Source of the DNA: Paramacrobiotus richtersi
Taxonomy: Eukaryota > Tardigrada > Eutardigrada > Parachela > Macrobiotidae
Length of the DNA stretch: 20,717 bases
Reading direction: 5' to 3'
Assembly: GCA_034698045.1 (NCBI GenBank)
Contig: JAQGAU010001193.1
Span: forward strand, 1 to 20,717
A model generated the notes under the pieces. It made no database searches, was not told the origin of the DNA, and saw only the letters and a list, made by a program, of their open reading frames with translations. Numbering within the stretch: the first letter of the stretch is position 1; each line of letters begins with the position of its first letter. Made by a program: the position numbers and the translations under genes. Positions 1 through 10,196 of the stretch are shown one piece after another.

Positions 1-162
1 TTTTTTGTGCATCACAATATGCGTTTATCGGTATTTCAGAGCGCGGCTGAGCGTACATCGTATTTTGTATCCGGCCACTACTGTAAATACATCAAACAGA
101 AACCATCTCATGAACTTTCTCCAAAATCTATCCCATTGATTATGTTCGCGCTGTGTTCTCAC

Positions 163-1264
163 CTGTATCACTGGTCGCCGCCATTTTCGACTCTGCTGAC
201 TGGTTGACCAAGGACTCGAGGATATCGTTCGGCGAGCGATTGCGTAGAAATTCAGTCAACTTTGGCTTTAACACATCAGGCTCTTTCCGGCTCTTAGGAT
301 CGTGTTCGTACCAAGCATCCACAGCCTACAGTAAAGACATGAATAAGCTCGAGCCGCAATTGTAGTTGCAGTATTCTTTCAGTTATATTGTCGAAGTAAA
401 TAATGTAACATCTTATTGTTGAAGTGCTTTAGCTCTCTCCAGTGCAGAAAGTTAAGACTTAAGGAAATAATCATTTCGAGATTTTAAAAAACAGTGTGTG
501 GATGCATCACTGCGATCTACTGCAATATCGGCTAACGTTTCGTTTTCTGTCGACGTTGCTACTGGCCATGAACCGATGGTACGCAAAAAGTACTCAACAC
601 ATCGTGACTCGTTAGCTCACCTTGAAAACAGGTTCCTTCGTTAACGGCCAAAACCCATCATCAGACATCAGTGCGACCAGTTCGTCAGCAGCGAAGTCTA
701 TAAACTCACTAGACTGGCTGGCACTTCCATTCGGAGCGAGATGCCTCCTACAGCAAAAGCTGTGATTTTCCCAAAGGCACACGCATGCGCCTTCCGCCAT
801 ATTTGACAGAGTGAGTCAATTTCTGAATTTAACGAGACTTTCCGCAGCGCAGTATAACATTCTTCTTCGAGCTGGTCCAGCTGGAAATACTTGGCGGCAA
901 CGAAAAAGTCCCATAAGTTTGTCGTACAGATATCGAGTTTGACCTTCGAATTAAACAGACTGTACAGAACGGCCAGGAAACTGTTCATATCTACGTTCTC
1001 GGTAGGAGACCACATCTAGATTATCATCGGCGTGGAAACGGAGAAGTGTGGCGAAATACGGTGATTTTTCGATGAGTCCGTGTTTGTCGGCGACAAACAC
1101 TGTGTCCTCGATGGATAGTTTGATTTTGGCAGGACCGACTTTTGGTACTTCAACGCCGAACGTAGTCTTCTTTGTCGATGACTCGTACTCTTGTTCCTGC
1201 AGTATTTCAGAAATGTTAGACAACAAATCGTAGCAACATCAATGCAGGGAAACTTGCTTACCAT
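163..1264 (-). pseudogene. BTB-BACK-Kelch paralogue copy A, frameshifted, Kelch part not recognisable
   Basis: This is a decayed relative of intact copy C. The likely start ATG (1264-1262) directly abuts a GTAAGC donor; an in-frame TGA lies four codons upstream. A 65-nt intron (1197-1261) follows, then exon 2 (1196-621) encoding an N-terminal extension, BTB (KIKLSIEDTVFVADKHG, EKSPYFATLL) and most of BACK (LCQIWRKAHACAF). Exon 3 (325-163) ends the BACK domain (AVDAWYEHDPKSRK, DILESLVNQ). The donors AAG|GTGAGC (intron 2) and AG|GTGAGA (after exon 3) and the acceptor TAG|GCTGTG match copy C. Two lesions break exon 2: an 8-nt deletion near 1004-1010, after FHADDNLDVV, and a 1-nt deletion near 725-731, after GISLRM. 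Beyond a possible acceptor near 82 no Kelch exon can be recognised, although the gene may continue left of the window. Assembly error is the main alternative to pseudogene status. Confidence 0.82.
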
Positions 1265-1870
1265 GGCGTGGTTCCTTCACTGCTTCGATATTAGAACCTG
1301 CTCCGCCAAGTGGTTCCACTGATAATGTCAAAGCTTAAACTGAGACCGGAAAAACTAGCTCGAAAAGTGGAAAACATCAAGTTTCCATTCTGTCAGAAAA
1401 TATAGTTCAGTCTGCTGTACAGTCAAAAAATTAATGTAGCCCGTCTTGTTGGAACATGATATTTTCATGATAGATGGCAGTTTTACGCCGAGATTACGCA
1501 CAGCCATTTTTGCGCAAGAAAAGGGGCGTACTTGACTGAATAAGGTCAATGGTACTGGTGGCAAACGACTTGTGCTGGAAAATCACATTGCACTCTTGTC
1601 GATCCCACCTATTAAATTACTGGTAGGCTGAAGCTGACCCTTTGGCATCTCTTTGTTTATCAGCCAATAAGGTTCAAAACAAAGCACGCATGTTTAGCAG
1701 ATCTGTGCCAAAAGAGAGCCTTGGCAAAAACGTGTTTCAACTGTATATCGTGTGCAAATCGCTAATTTCTTTGCGTATAAAAGCCTGCAATTGCATAGTG
1801 CGCAGAGTTATAAGAAGTTCTTCTCGGATGACAGATTTACAGTAATCCAAGAGCTCGAAGAGAATCCGAT
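1265..1870. promoter_or_regulatory. Divergent intergenic region between copies A and B
   Basis: About 600 bases separate the start codons of head-to-head copies A (minus) and B (plus), so both 5' flanks and any bidirectional promoter must lie here. I see no clear TATA box, palindrome or repeat. The open frames present (for example 1355-1564 minus and 1642-1845 plus) are short, lack splice context and match nothing I know. The promoter role is inferred from layout only. Confidence 0.4.
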
Positions 1871-3983
1871 ATGGAGGAAAAAAAAGTAAATGTTGTTGGA
1901 ATTGACGATAAGCACGGAGATCCGTTTTCGTAACTTTTTACGCTTCCAGGAATTGAAACGCAACTCTGCGACGACGGAAGCTGTGGCAAAAAAACCCAAG
2001 CCCACTGCCGGCAAAATTAAAATATCCGTCGGCGACACGGTAATCGTGGCGCGCGCCCGCGGACAAGCAAAGGCTCACCGAAACCTCGACATACTTTGCA
2101 TCTCTCCTCAGATTCCCGGCCGAAAACGGCTTGGAAGCCCTGTCTTTGATTCGTCCCCAGAAGGTGGATTTGGACTGTTTTTTGGGCATGCTATACACCT
2201 TCACCAGCACTACTGTGAAACTGGAGATCACTGCAGCAAACTTGTGGGATTGTGTTGTACTCTCCAGACACTTCCAAGTGGAACAGGTCGAGGAAAAGTG
2301 TTTCAAAGCCTTCCTGAAAATGCTGCCGACGTTGTCGATAGATGAACTGTTTCGCTTGTGGCGTAATGGACATGCGTATGCCATCGAAAAGGTCACTGCA
2401 CTGGTGCTGGTAGGAATTTCGTTGACAATGAAAAATGCCAGTCAGTCCAACAAGTTTCTGGATCTAACTGTCGATGATCTGGTCGCACTGATCTCCGATG
2501 ATGGTTTCCTGCCGTTAAGGGAAGTGGACGTTTGTAAGGTGCGGAAGGATAATTTGAGTTTCTCAGCTACGACTTTATGTGCTTGATTATTCGGTAGTTT
2601 TTGTATAGTTTTTAAAAATTCCATCGCATATTGCTTCGCTTGTTGTTGTGGTTTGCTTGATTGGTAACTCCGTGGTGAAACCGCAGTTCGAACACTTTTT
2701 CACTTCACTTTGTCTTGCTGCATCGGTTTCTTGGTTAAACAGTTTTCACGAAAAGTATTGTTACCTGAAATAGTATTGATACGGGAAATCAATGTACCTT
2801 GTTACGACGGAGCTTTTATAAACTTCAATGATGTCTCCAGGCTGTCAAAATGTGGTGCGAGCACGATCCCAAAACCCGGAAGGATGAGCAGGTATTACAG
2901 CGAGTTTTGGCTGAAGTAGTATGGGACGAATCTACCGAACATTTGATCCAATCCATATCTGGCCAGTGCCAAAAGCCGGGTAAAATGCCGAAGAGAACAA
3001 TCCACGCCGATTGTGATGAAATTCCTGGTAAGAATGGAACGATATTGTCATTTGTCAGTCTATCACAACGTGTTGCGACACTTTAGTAAGTACTTTATTC
3101 AGGATTATGTATTATGATTTATGAAGTTTTTTTTTCTCGACAGATCATGGATTGCTTGAAGAAGTTGGTGCCTGCGACGGCGTTATCATCGGAAATTTTC
3201 TTTACTGCGTTGAGAAGGCAAGAAAAGAATCCTTCCTTCTTTCGGATTGATATGAAGAACAAAGAACGCAAGGATTTGTGCGAGATCTACACAGAATGCG
3301 GAGATGAAGATGACCCCGAAGCAAAGTAAGAAAGATTCCAGTTTAATATTGTCACTTCTTAACCGCATGTCTGCAACAGAAAGATTTATGAGAAAAATAA
3401 GAATGGAAAAGTGGTAAAAAAAGCTTTTGCTGACTAGGTTTTTTTTTATAACGCGGCTTTCCGTTATGCCTTACAGATACCGTTTGTGCGTGGTAAAACT
3501 GGAGGGCGGTGCCAGAATCGGCTGCTTTGTTTCGTACTGGCAGTCCCTTGTATACATGCACGATCAGGGAAATACGGCAAACGTGGCTAGCATTATTTCG
3601 CTGTACAGCATTGCGACTAATGAATGGCAGGATCTCCCGTGTTTACCGCTGTCTCGCACCGGCAGTGCGATCATTCAGAATGGCTCGTTCTTGTATATCA
3701 CTGGAGGAAACGAGTAACAGCCGCTGAATTATGGGTGCCATGGTGTACGAAACGCCCATCATGGCTACCGTTTAGATTTGGGAAAATTCACGGCTGATGG
3801 GGAAGAGGAGGGATGCCAGTGGGAGCGGATAGCTGATCTTAACGTTCCGAGAAACATGCATGAAGCTAGGGTTCAGCATGGCCGTATTATCGTGCACGGC
3901 GGGAAAGTGGATGACAAAGGACACGCGGCAAGCGGTCCGAAACGTATGACCCGACGCTGAATTCCTGGACTATCTTTGAATAG
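1871..3983 (+). pseudogene. BTB-BACK-Kelch paralogue copy B, multiply disrupted
   Basis: The copy C exon plan can be followed throughout. Exon 1 is 1871-1891 (MEEKKVN); intron 1892-1949 has a weak GTTGTT donor. Exon 2 (1950-2538) encodes BTB and BACK, exon 3 (2841-3027) the end of BACK (MWCEHDPKTRK, LAEVVWDES), exon 4 (3144-3325) the first Kelch blade (GVIIGNFLYC), and exon 5 (3477-3983) the remaining blades (RIGCFVSYW, NGSFLYITGGNE, WERIADLNVPR, ending NSWTIFE). Four lesions are visible: a 10-nt insertion near 2051-2060 in BTB; a frameshift near 3210-3240 in exon 4; an in-frame TAA at 3715-3717 right after GGNE, with Kelch coding resuming in the same frame; and a frameshift with loss of several codons near 3915-3935. 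Without the insertion exon 2 is 579 nt, exactly the length in copy C. It is in inverted orientation to the other three copies. Confidence 0.9.
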
Positions 3984-4912
3984 GTGGTTTTCGAGTTCCG
4001 CTTTTCTTTTCGAACGTCGTTGTGCTATTACTCTTGACCGTGTTTTTATTTGGTTCACTTTGAATACGCTTGCGCTGGAACTACGGATATCAGCATACCC
4101 CATAATCATATATTGGGCTATGGGTGAATTCTACTGCGGATGACTTTTATGAATTATGAATGTAAGTATTATTTTTCCAAAGTGGACCAATGTGGAGATG
4201 TGGCCGTTGCTTGTAGACTAATAACAAGACTTCAGTTGAACAAACGAACATGAATAAAGTTACAAAATATGAACAGGGTCAATTTTTCGCCTGCTTGGTG
4301 CAATTAACGATCTCCGGAAACTATCGGCGGCGAGTTTGTCGATGCGTGTTGCCCGGCAACTCGTCCAGTTTACAACCGATCCAAAATCCTCGTGGCTCAT
4401 GCAAATTCATTTTCAGCTTTTTTGGGTTTTGACTTGGGGAGCAGGGAACAACGCAGACTGAAAGCCGGCAACATGGTACGTTAGTGTAGTTACAGAGTAC
4501 CGCTTGAAACTATGTAATTTCAACCATACGAACCAGTCTATAGCAGAGGGAAATCCGGATGTTCAGAAAGTGCATATTGTGTTGTGCTGTATATAGGCAA
4601 AACAACCGGATCTCATGTTTCATGGGCAACACTATAAACTAATCGCTGACAAGTGAGTGGAGTGAACTGCAGTTTGCTGTCGCGTCTATTCCTACCTTTA
4701 TTCAAAGAACTAAGCATGATAGTCAGTGTGCATTTAACTACAGTCTACAGCAATTTCTCACCTTGTTTGCCACAGACCCCACAAAACTGCTACTGCATCT
4801 TCCTTTACAACTTGACAAAAAGATTTTAAAGACTGATTCAAGCGTTACATTGTACGTTAAAGAACTGACGCCAACTGTAACCTTGTCTGCCTCAGCGGTC
4901 ATCGTTTCCAAC
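3984..4912. other. Intergenic DNA between copy B and the eight-exon gene
   Basis: No gene is supported here. An AATAAA at 4253-4258 on the plus strand lies about 270 bases past the end of copy B and could be its old polyadenylation signal. The frame of the next gene's first exon is open from about 4763 but has no ATG before 4913, so 4763-4912 is better read as 5' leader. Confidence 0.4.
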
Positions 4913-7900
4913 ATGGCCAACAAGGACAGTCAGGCCGAGTCTTCCGAGGATCCTATGTCTCTCCTCGACACCGTTATCCAGGTAAACATCACCGAAGAGG
5001 AAATGAAGGTGGAAGTAAAGGATGAAATGCAGTATTTGTTCGTCAAAACGGAGTCGTTGGAGCCCTTTCACACGACCAGCCGCCACACTCCCAACAGGTG
5101 CGTCCGACGATTTGCTAACGAGAACATTTTTCAAGGCTCCATTTCGCCGGGGCAGGAATGTTTTGAGTGAGTATTGGGCGTACCGTTTCGGTAAATTAAT
5201 GAACGTCATGTACTGCACACGCAGCGGTATGGCTGCATTGCGAAGGTTAAGTCAAAGTTCGATGTTTTGCTACTTGTTCACCGCATACACTGTACGTTTA
5301 CTTTCGTACCAAAAATGCAAACCTCTCAGATAATGCTTTCGCCATTAGACAGTGGAAGGCGTAGACAGGTATATACACATAATTTAGGCCAAGTCCGACC
5401 AAAATGCTTGATGTGCTGCCTAAGGTCCCAGTTTCATGAAACTCAAATTTCGGGCATTTGACATGATTGCCCATTCCTTCCTGCACCTTTTAAGCTATCG
5501 ATGTCCATTTTGTCACCCTGTTCCTTAACTGTGTAAATTTAAATCTGCTCACCTCCAGGTCTGGAAACCTATCAGACCCCTGCATCATACGTTTTAACTT
5601 TGAGTTCCGAAATTGCTGAAAAATCAGAAACCGATTCGATTTTGGTTTGAGTGCACTTATGCGGTAGACCAATCCTTTCTGTTTTTGAAAAACCATGACA
5701 GAGCCGTTTTCGAGTCCTCGGCACTGTGCTGTGGGCGTGGCAGTGCAAGCATTGAAAGAGCATACCCTATCTGACTTTGACCTTTCGTTTCTTGGTCGCA
5801 GTAACTTTTTTCCGGGTGATAGGAATACCGGCATGCGCGTTATGAACTGGGTCACCATTCTGAGTCCAAAAGGCTGCATAGCAAGCGGGAAAGCCTGGCC
5901 AAAACGGCCCTACTTTTCTCAAAGGCAATACTCTCACATGTTGCTTGCTGTTGTTTATGGTGTAAAATTGAAACTATTTTCATGTGGCATCGGTGCAGCA
6001 GATTTCCTGTCCGTTTATGCTACGAACATGTCGGGGCTGTCCCTCGTTTATGCAGCCGCACTAGAGCGCTGAGACCTTCCTGCCTGAGGAATACGAGCCA
6101 TATCCAGTTTCTTAGTTTTTACTATAGAAGTCTACGAGAGGTAAAGTTCCGTACCAAAGTTCACTGGTTCTTCGACGGTTGACTGCAGTTGGCTTGAGCT
6201 AAGAACTACCCTGGCTTGAGTACTTTCGAACAATGCGCAACCACCCTCAAACGCTCGCTGGAGAGTTTTCTACAACATTGTTTATAAGACCACGAAAACT
6301 AGGTCCAGGCCTTCTTGTTAGCAACGGTATGTACAGTAAGGGACTGCAGTGAGTTCATAGGAGAGTGTTTCATTGGATGCAGCTTAAAAAGTTGTTCTAG
6401 AAACCCGAGAAGAATTTGCCCGTATACTACCCACGGCTGGGATATACGGCTCGATACGCTTTTGTTCGGACTTGGCCTAAATTATGTATATGTATGTATA
6501 TTCGATACATACGTATATTCGAACCTTGTTGGTTGACTTGTCAGGGCACATTTTTTCAGCCATCTCCCGAAAGTTGTTTTTACGTGACCTTTATTCAGTT
6601 TTGAGAAGTTGTCCCGGAGTGAAATTATAAAGTGTAATTAATACAAAACATTAAGTCGACGAGAACAACAGCAGTTATATGACAATGTAAGATAGTACAA
6701 CATGGTACTTACCAGTTACTGAAATCTGTATATTTGACTTGCAGCTTTAGTATGCGCACGAGCCAATGGCCAGGCGAGGACAAAATTATTCCCTCTTGCA
6801 AATCTTCCGGAATGAATGACAGTAAGGACTAAGGATGTCTCAAAAACGCACGCTTCTTTGTGATTTATCGCTTTCTGTCAGAATTGTGCATGTGTTTCCA
6901 TATTTCAGTACAGGATTTGCTACATAAGGACATCCACGGGGAGCACTATGTCAAAGTGGAACTAAGTGAAGAGATCGGAGGAAATGATGCCAGAGGTGAT
7001 CGTAACCTGTTAAAGGTCGTACAACTGAAGTAATAACCAGTTGCGTTAATTCAGCGGAGGTCGCCGATGAAACGCTACAGACCGAAATTGAGAAGAAGAT
7101 GGCAAGAAAGGCAGCGAAAAAAGCTAATCCAGAATACCTGCAGAATAGAAAGAAAAAGCATCTACGACGAAAGGAAGAGCAGAAGAAGCTGAAGCGCGCC
7201 GGTACGTATGAATCGCTGTTGAGATCAGTCAGATGTGCATCAATGAAAGTTTCAATTTTTTAGAACGTGAAGCTAGGGTCCAGAACCCGCGGTCACTTCA
7301 GAATCCTTCTTCGTCGGCGACACTGGTATTCCTTCTGTTTGCGTTGCGATTTTCCTAGCTTTGCAATAAGCGTGATTTTTTGTTATATTTAGAGTCAATG
7401 CAGAGAGGAGTGTCATCCCAGGGAAGCGACTATGAGGATTGCTGGTAGTGTGGGGAACACTCCGCAGTTGACCTTCTTTCGAAGACAGTACATCACTAAA
7501 GAATTAGGAACAGTAAGGTTTCATTACCTCTGCATTCGTTTCAGTATATTTGCAACTGCAAGACGGAGCAGTTTCGTAGCCCGGAATGAGCATCAAGAAC
7601 CGGAAAATGGGATTTTTATTGTGCAGAACATGTGCTTTTAAGCGGTGACAGTTCATTTTTGTTGGTTTTTCCAGGTAGCAGTGGTTAATCAAGAGGCTCT
7701 CCCGCCGTTGTTCCCCGAAGCCATACCAGCCGGCGCTGTTCGACATCTGGCCGATACTATTCGCACACCATTGTTCTCGCAACCCACTCTTCTAGGTGCC
7801 CCTCCGTCCGTCAGTGTCCCGCTTATGGGACAGCTTCCTGCTCCATTCCATCGTGCATCTGATGTTTCGTCCCCGCAGGCGTATGGCTTGCCACCAACGA

Positions 7901-8662
7901 ACCCGTATCTTCTTCCTGCGCATGTACAGCTGGATTGCCTTCCTAATCATCGTGATCAAGGGGGATACGAGCGGGATCGATCGGGGCGTAATCGAAATAA
8001 CCCGGGAAACCAGTTCGATAGAGACGGCGCCACTTCATACCGGGACGGCCGCAACGAAGGCCTGGGTCGATGCGGAGTTCCCTACTCGGCTGTTTGGGAT
8101 CGACAATGTTTCCCGTCAACCCGCGATAACAACAGTGCAAAGCAGACGGTATGTTAAGCAGTATTCCTGCATCGCAATGTAAGCCATACTGGAGCTAATC
8201 GTCTTTAAGTAAAAACTACTCGCAAAAGCGAAACCATGCTTCTGTAATGTGTATCTCGACCAGTTTAGGATGACTTTGTTTTCTCGTGGGTGGAGACGTG
8301 TGTAGGTCTTGTGTACGTCTTGTTGCGTTCGAACGCCGTATGCTGTATTTGATGACTCTTTGTGTGATTTGCGTCTTTGTAAATGTTTAAACTGTGGTTG
8401 AATACTATGGTTCAACCGCTGTGTACATAACGGCAGCCATTTTATTACAGTGTCATATAATATGCCATTTTTATAGCCGCTAACACGGAATTCTCCGCCG
8501 CGCATCCAGCGATCGCCTTGGAAAACCAAAGTAGAGCAAGAAAAGGCCGACTTTATTTTGCAAGTATTGCGCCTTCGCGAGGAGGTCATTGCCGAAATGG
8601 CTCCTGAGCAGCAGATAACCGTCCGCACCTTGCAAGAGCAGTTCAGGGAACTTTTGAAATGA
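4913..8662 (+). CDS. Uncharacterised eight-exon gene, 420-aa low-complexity charged protein
   Basis: I assembled this from GT-AG sites and reading phase; the family is not recognised. Exons: 4913-5097, 6745-6821, 6909-6995, 7055-7201, 7264-7325, 7393-7444, 7682-8148 and 8477-8662 (TGA). Every junction keeps frame, giving 1,263 nt. The start ATG (CCAACATGG) is the first in its frame. Residues 1-61 are acidic (MANKDSQAESSEDPMSLLD). Residues 130-172 are Lys/Arg-rich (KKMARKAAKKANPEY, RKKKHLRRKEEQKKLKRA), consistent with a nuclear signal or a charged helix. Residues 211-282 are Pro-rich; 293-330 are rich in Arg, Asp, Gly and Asn (YERDRSGRNRNN). Residues 376-420 look helical and charged. The least certain joins are exons 5-6-7: exon 6 could instead start at 7395 and read SMQRGVSSQGSDYEDCW, but that frame does not join exon 7. 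A nuclear or RNA-associated role is only a guess from composition. Confidence 0.7.
5377..6487. mobile_element. Candidate non-autonomous DNA element bounded by inverted repeats
   Basis: The 22 bases at 5377-5398 are the exact reverse complement of 6466-6487, and weaker similarity runs outward on both sides to roughly 38 bases (for example gcattttggtcgg against gcttttgttcgg). The arms are about 1.07 kb apart inside an intron. This is the layout of a MITE or foldback element with terminal or subterminal inverted repeats. No transposase can be recognised between the arms, and I could not identify a target-site duplication, so the true ends and the mobile origin remain inferred. Confidence 0.45.
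6497..6522. repeat. Short direct and inverted repeat next to the right inverted-repeat arm
   Basis: The 9-mer tatattcga occurs at 6497-6505 and again at 6514-6522, with tacatacg between. The same patch contains gtatgta followed by tacatac as 7-base inverted arms. It lies just outside the right arm of the candidate element and may be part of that element's end. Confidence 0.5.
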
Positions 8663-8892
8663 GATTCGGCTAATGTACCGTGTTAATTAATAATGGCGAG
8701 TTCACTGTTTTTTGTTCAGTGCTACTAGCAATCTTACACAATAGTGACAATACGTGCATCATGCGGAAAGTGCTAGCAGGTTTCTTCTGAAATAATCCGT
8801 AAAGTATGTGTTAACATTGCGTAATTATTTGTTCAGTCACTTTCGGACTAATTTTTCACAGGCATGCGTACCTTCTCAAGCAATACGCTTCC

Positions 8893-8935
8893 ATGTACTC
8901 GGTGCCGCCGATTACGTACAAAAACAAACCCTACT
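8893..8935 (-). pseudogene. Kelch-repeat fragment (fifth trace of the family)
   Basis: Read on the minus strand this patch gives LFLYVIGGTEYM, matching GSFLYVIGGTE in the last exon of copy C and GSFLYVIGGIE in copy D. The nucleotide match is strong over about 35 bases. An in-frame TAG lies where copy C has the Cys codon of QCGSF, and similarity fades quickly on both sides, so only a remnant survives. Its orientation equals that of copies A, C and D. Confidence 0.6.
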
Positions 8936-9368
8936 TAGTATTTCAGTTGACTCCTACAAAAGTCCAAGAATTCGCCAAGCTGATGATTACATCGCCGATC
9001 AGATTTTCAGCACGTATCTGTGGCAGTCTATCAACCTTTATTTTCTTAGCTGTCCACTTATTTGTCAACACCAGACGTGTGAATAAAAACTAACCGTCAC
9101 AATGCCCAAAAGTACCCATTATACACAAAGCGTTTCCAGTCTGCATTTCAAGGCTAACACCCTGGTACAAAAACGAAGACGCCCGTATGTCTTCCTTAAC
9201 AACACGCTGTGGCATATCCGAAAAGTGCAGACTGTACTTGGCGGCAGAGCGTACCCAGCGCCATCTGTACACCGACCTACTAGTACTCGTTTCGGCTGCC
9301 GAACACCACCTATGCGTATTTGTGTAGAAATGTTTCAAGTAAATGTCCACCCAGTATGTACTTCAACG

Positions 9369-9423
9369 TGGACCATAGATAGATAGAGCATAGATAGACC
9401 ATAGACCATAGATTTATAGATGG
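9369..9423. repeat. Imperfect TAGA/CATAGAC simple repeat
   Basis: The stretch is built from repeated short units such as catagatagac, atagag and catagacc, ending in tttatagatgg. It is an imperfect microsatellite between genes with no evident function. Confidence 0.75.
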
Positions 9424-10196
9424 ACCACTGTCTTCATGATCATTGTTGAACAAGCGGGAAAATATATCTTAAATAATGGAAACAGGACTTTACAACTCAT
9501 GAACGTTTTTTTTTACCCGTCTGCATCGAAAGATTCGCCCACAATAAGCAAATACAGCCATCGCCCAGTGCACGAAAATTTCGTCCATGTCGGAATGTCA
9601 CTGAATGAACCGGATGGAGAAGTACCTCCAGCAGTGTGCGCGGAGAAACGTCACAGCTGTCAGTGCTATTTGACGTGTTACTTCAGTGAAAGTTCTAGTG
9701 CTAGAGTGTCCAAGTCTATAGTTTCTTGAAAAAATGCCCTCCGAAGTCGGTATCCCATAAATAGCCAGGATAATTGACATTATTTTTTTTAAGAATTACT
9801 TCCTTAATTATTGAGTTCTTGTTTCGGTTCATTGTTGACATACTCCCGGAATTCCGCTTTCTGTTTCGCACATGTATGTACTGTGCACAGAATGCTGCAA
9901 GCTTGCTGGTTTAGATTTTAATCAGTTGTGGACAAAACAAATGGAACGGCAGAAATTACCAAAAATAAAAGCGAATTTAGCCAGATGAATGCAAATACAA
10001 TACCAGAAAACGGAAAATTACCCACACGATGCCACCCTGTAGGATACGATAAAAAAATCAGACAGTAAGAAAAAGTAGCACAACGAGTGAACATAATTGT
10101 ACGTATTCGTAAACATGTATCAAAAACGTAAGATTTATATCAAAAGCTTCCCAACAGATGAACGAAAGAACCAAAGTCATTCTTCGCTCCCGTACT

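Larger units (their letters stand above)
5098..6744 (+). other. Long first intron of the eight-exon gene
   Basis: At 1,647 nt this intron is far longer than the others in the gene, which run from 59 to 328 nt. It starts CAG|GTGCGT and ends CTTGCAG. It carries an inverted-repeat pair (5377-5398 and 6466-6487) and a 129-codon minus-strand frame (5490-5879) with no recognisable motif. The extra length is probably inserted repetitive DNA. Confidence 0.55.
8663..10196. other. Intergenic DNA between the eight-exon gene and copy C
   Basis: These 1.5 kb contain no gene I can support. They hold an AATAAA at 9082-9087 (plus) that could serve the upstream gene, a Kelch-derived fragment near 8893-8935 (minus), and a TAGA-type repeat at 9369-9423. 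The open frames of 86-97 codons on both strands (for example 9436-9729 plus and 9090-9350 minus) show no domain motif or convincing exon structure. Confidence 0.5.

Noticed and set aside
1938-2396. Long minus-strand frame (152 codons) opposite copy B exon 2
   Set aside because: It is the antisense shadow of BTB/BACK coding sequence and matches no family.
4437-4465. Resemblance of gcagggaacaacgcagac to a cDNA-library adapter
   Set aside because: Only partial identity and embedded in ordinary genomic sequence; no sign of contamination.
5490-5879. 129-codon minus-strand frame inside intron 1 of the eight-exon gene
   Set aside because: It has no recognisable motif, lies between inverted repeats and antisense to the host gene; most likely chance or repeat-derived.
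8761-8790. MRKVLAGFF-like reading on the plus strand, resembling a VRKVLSGFLF frame read through intron 3 of copy C
   Set aside because: The match is under ten residues, is in the opposite orientation and corresponds to intron sequence in the copy C model; chance cannot be excluded.
9436-9729. 97-codon plus-strand frame between the simple repeat and copy C
   Set aside because: No recognisable domain and no evidence of exon structure.
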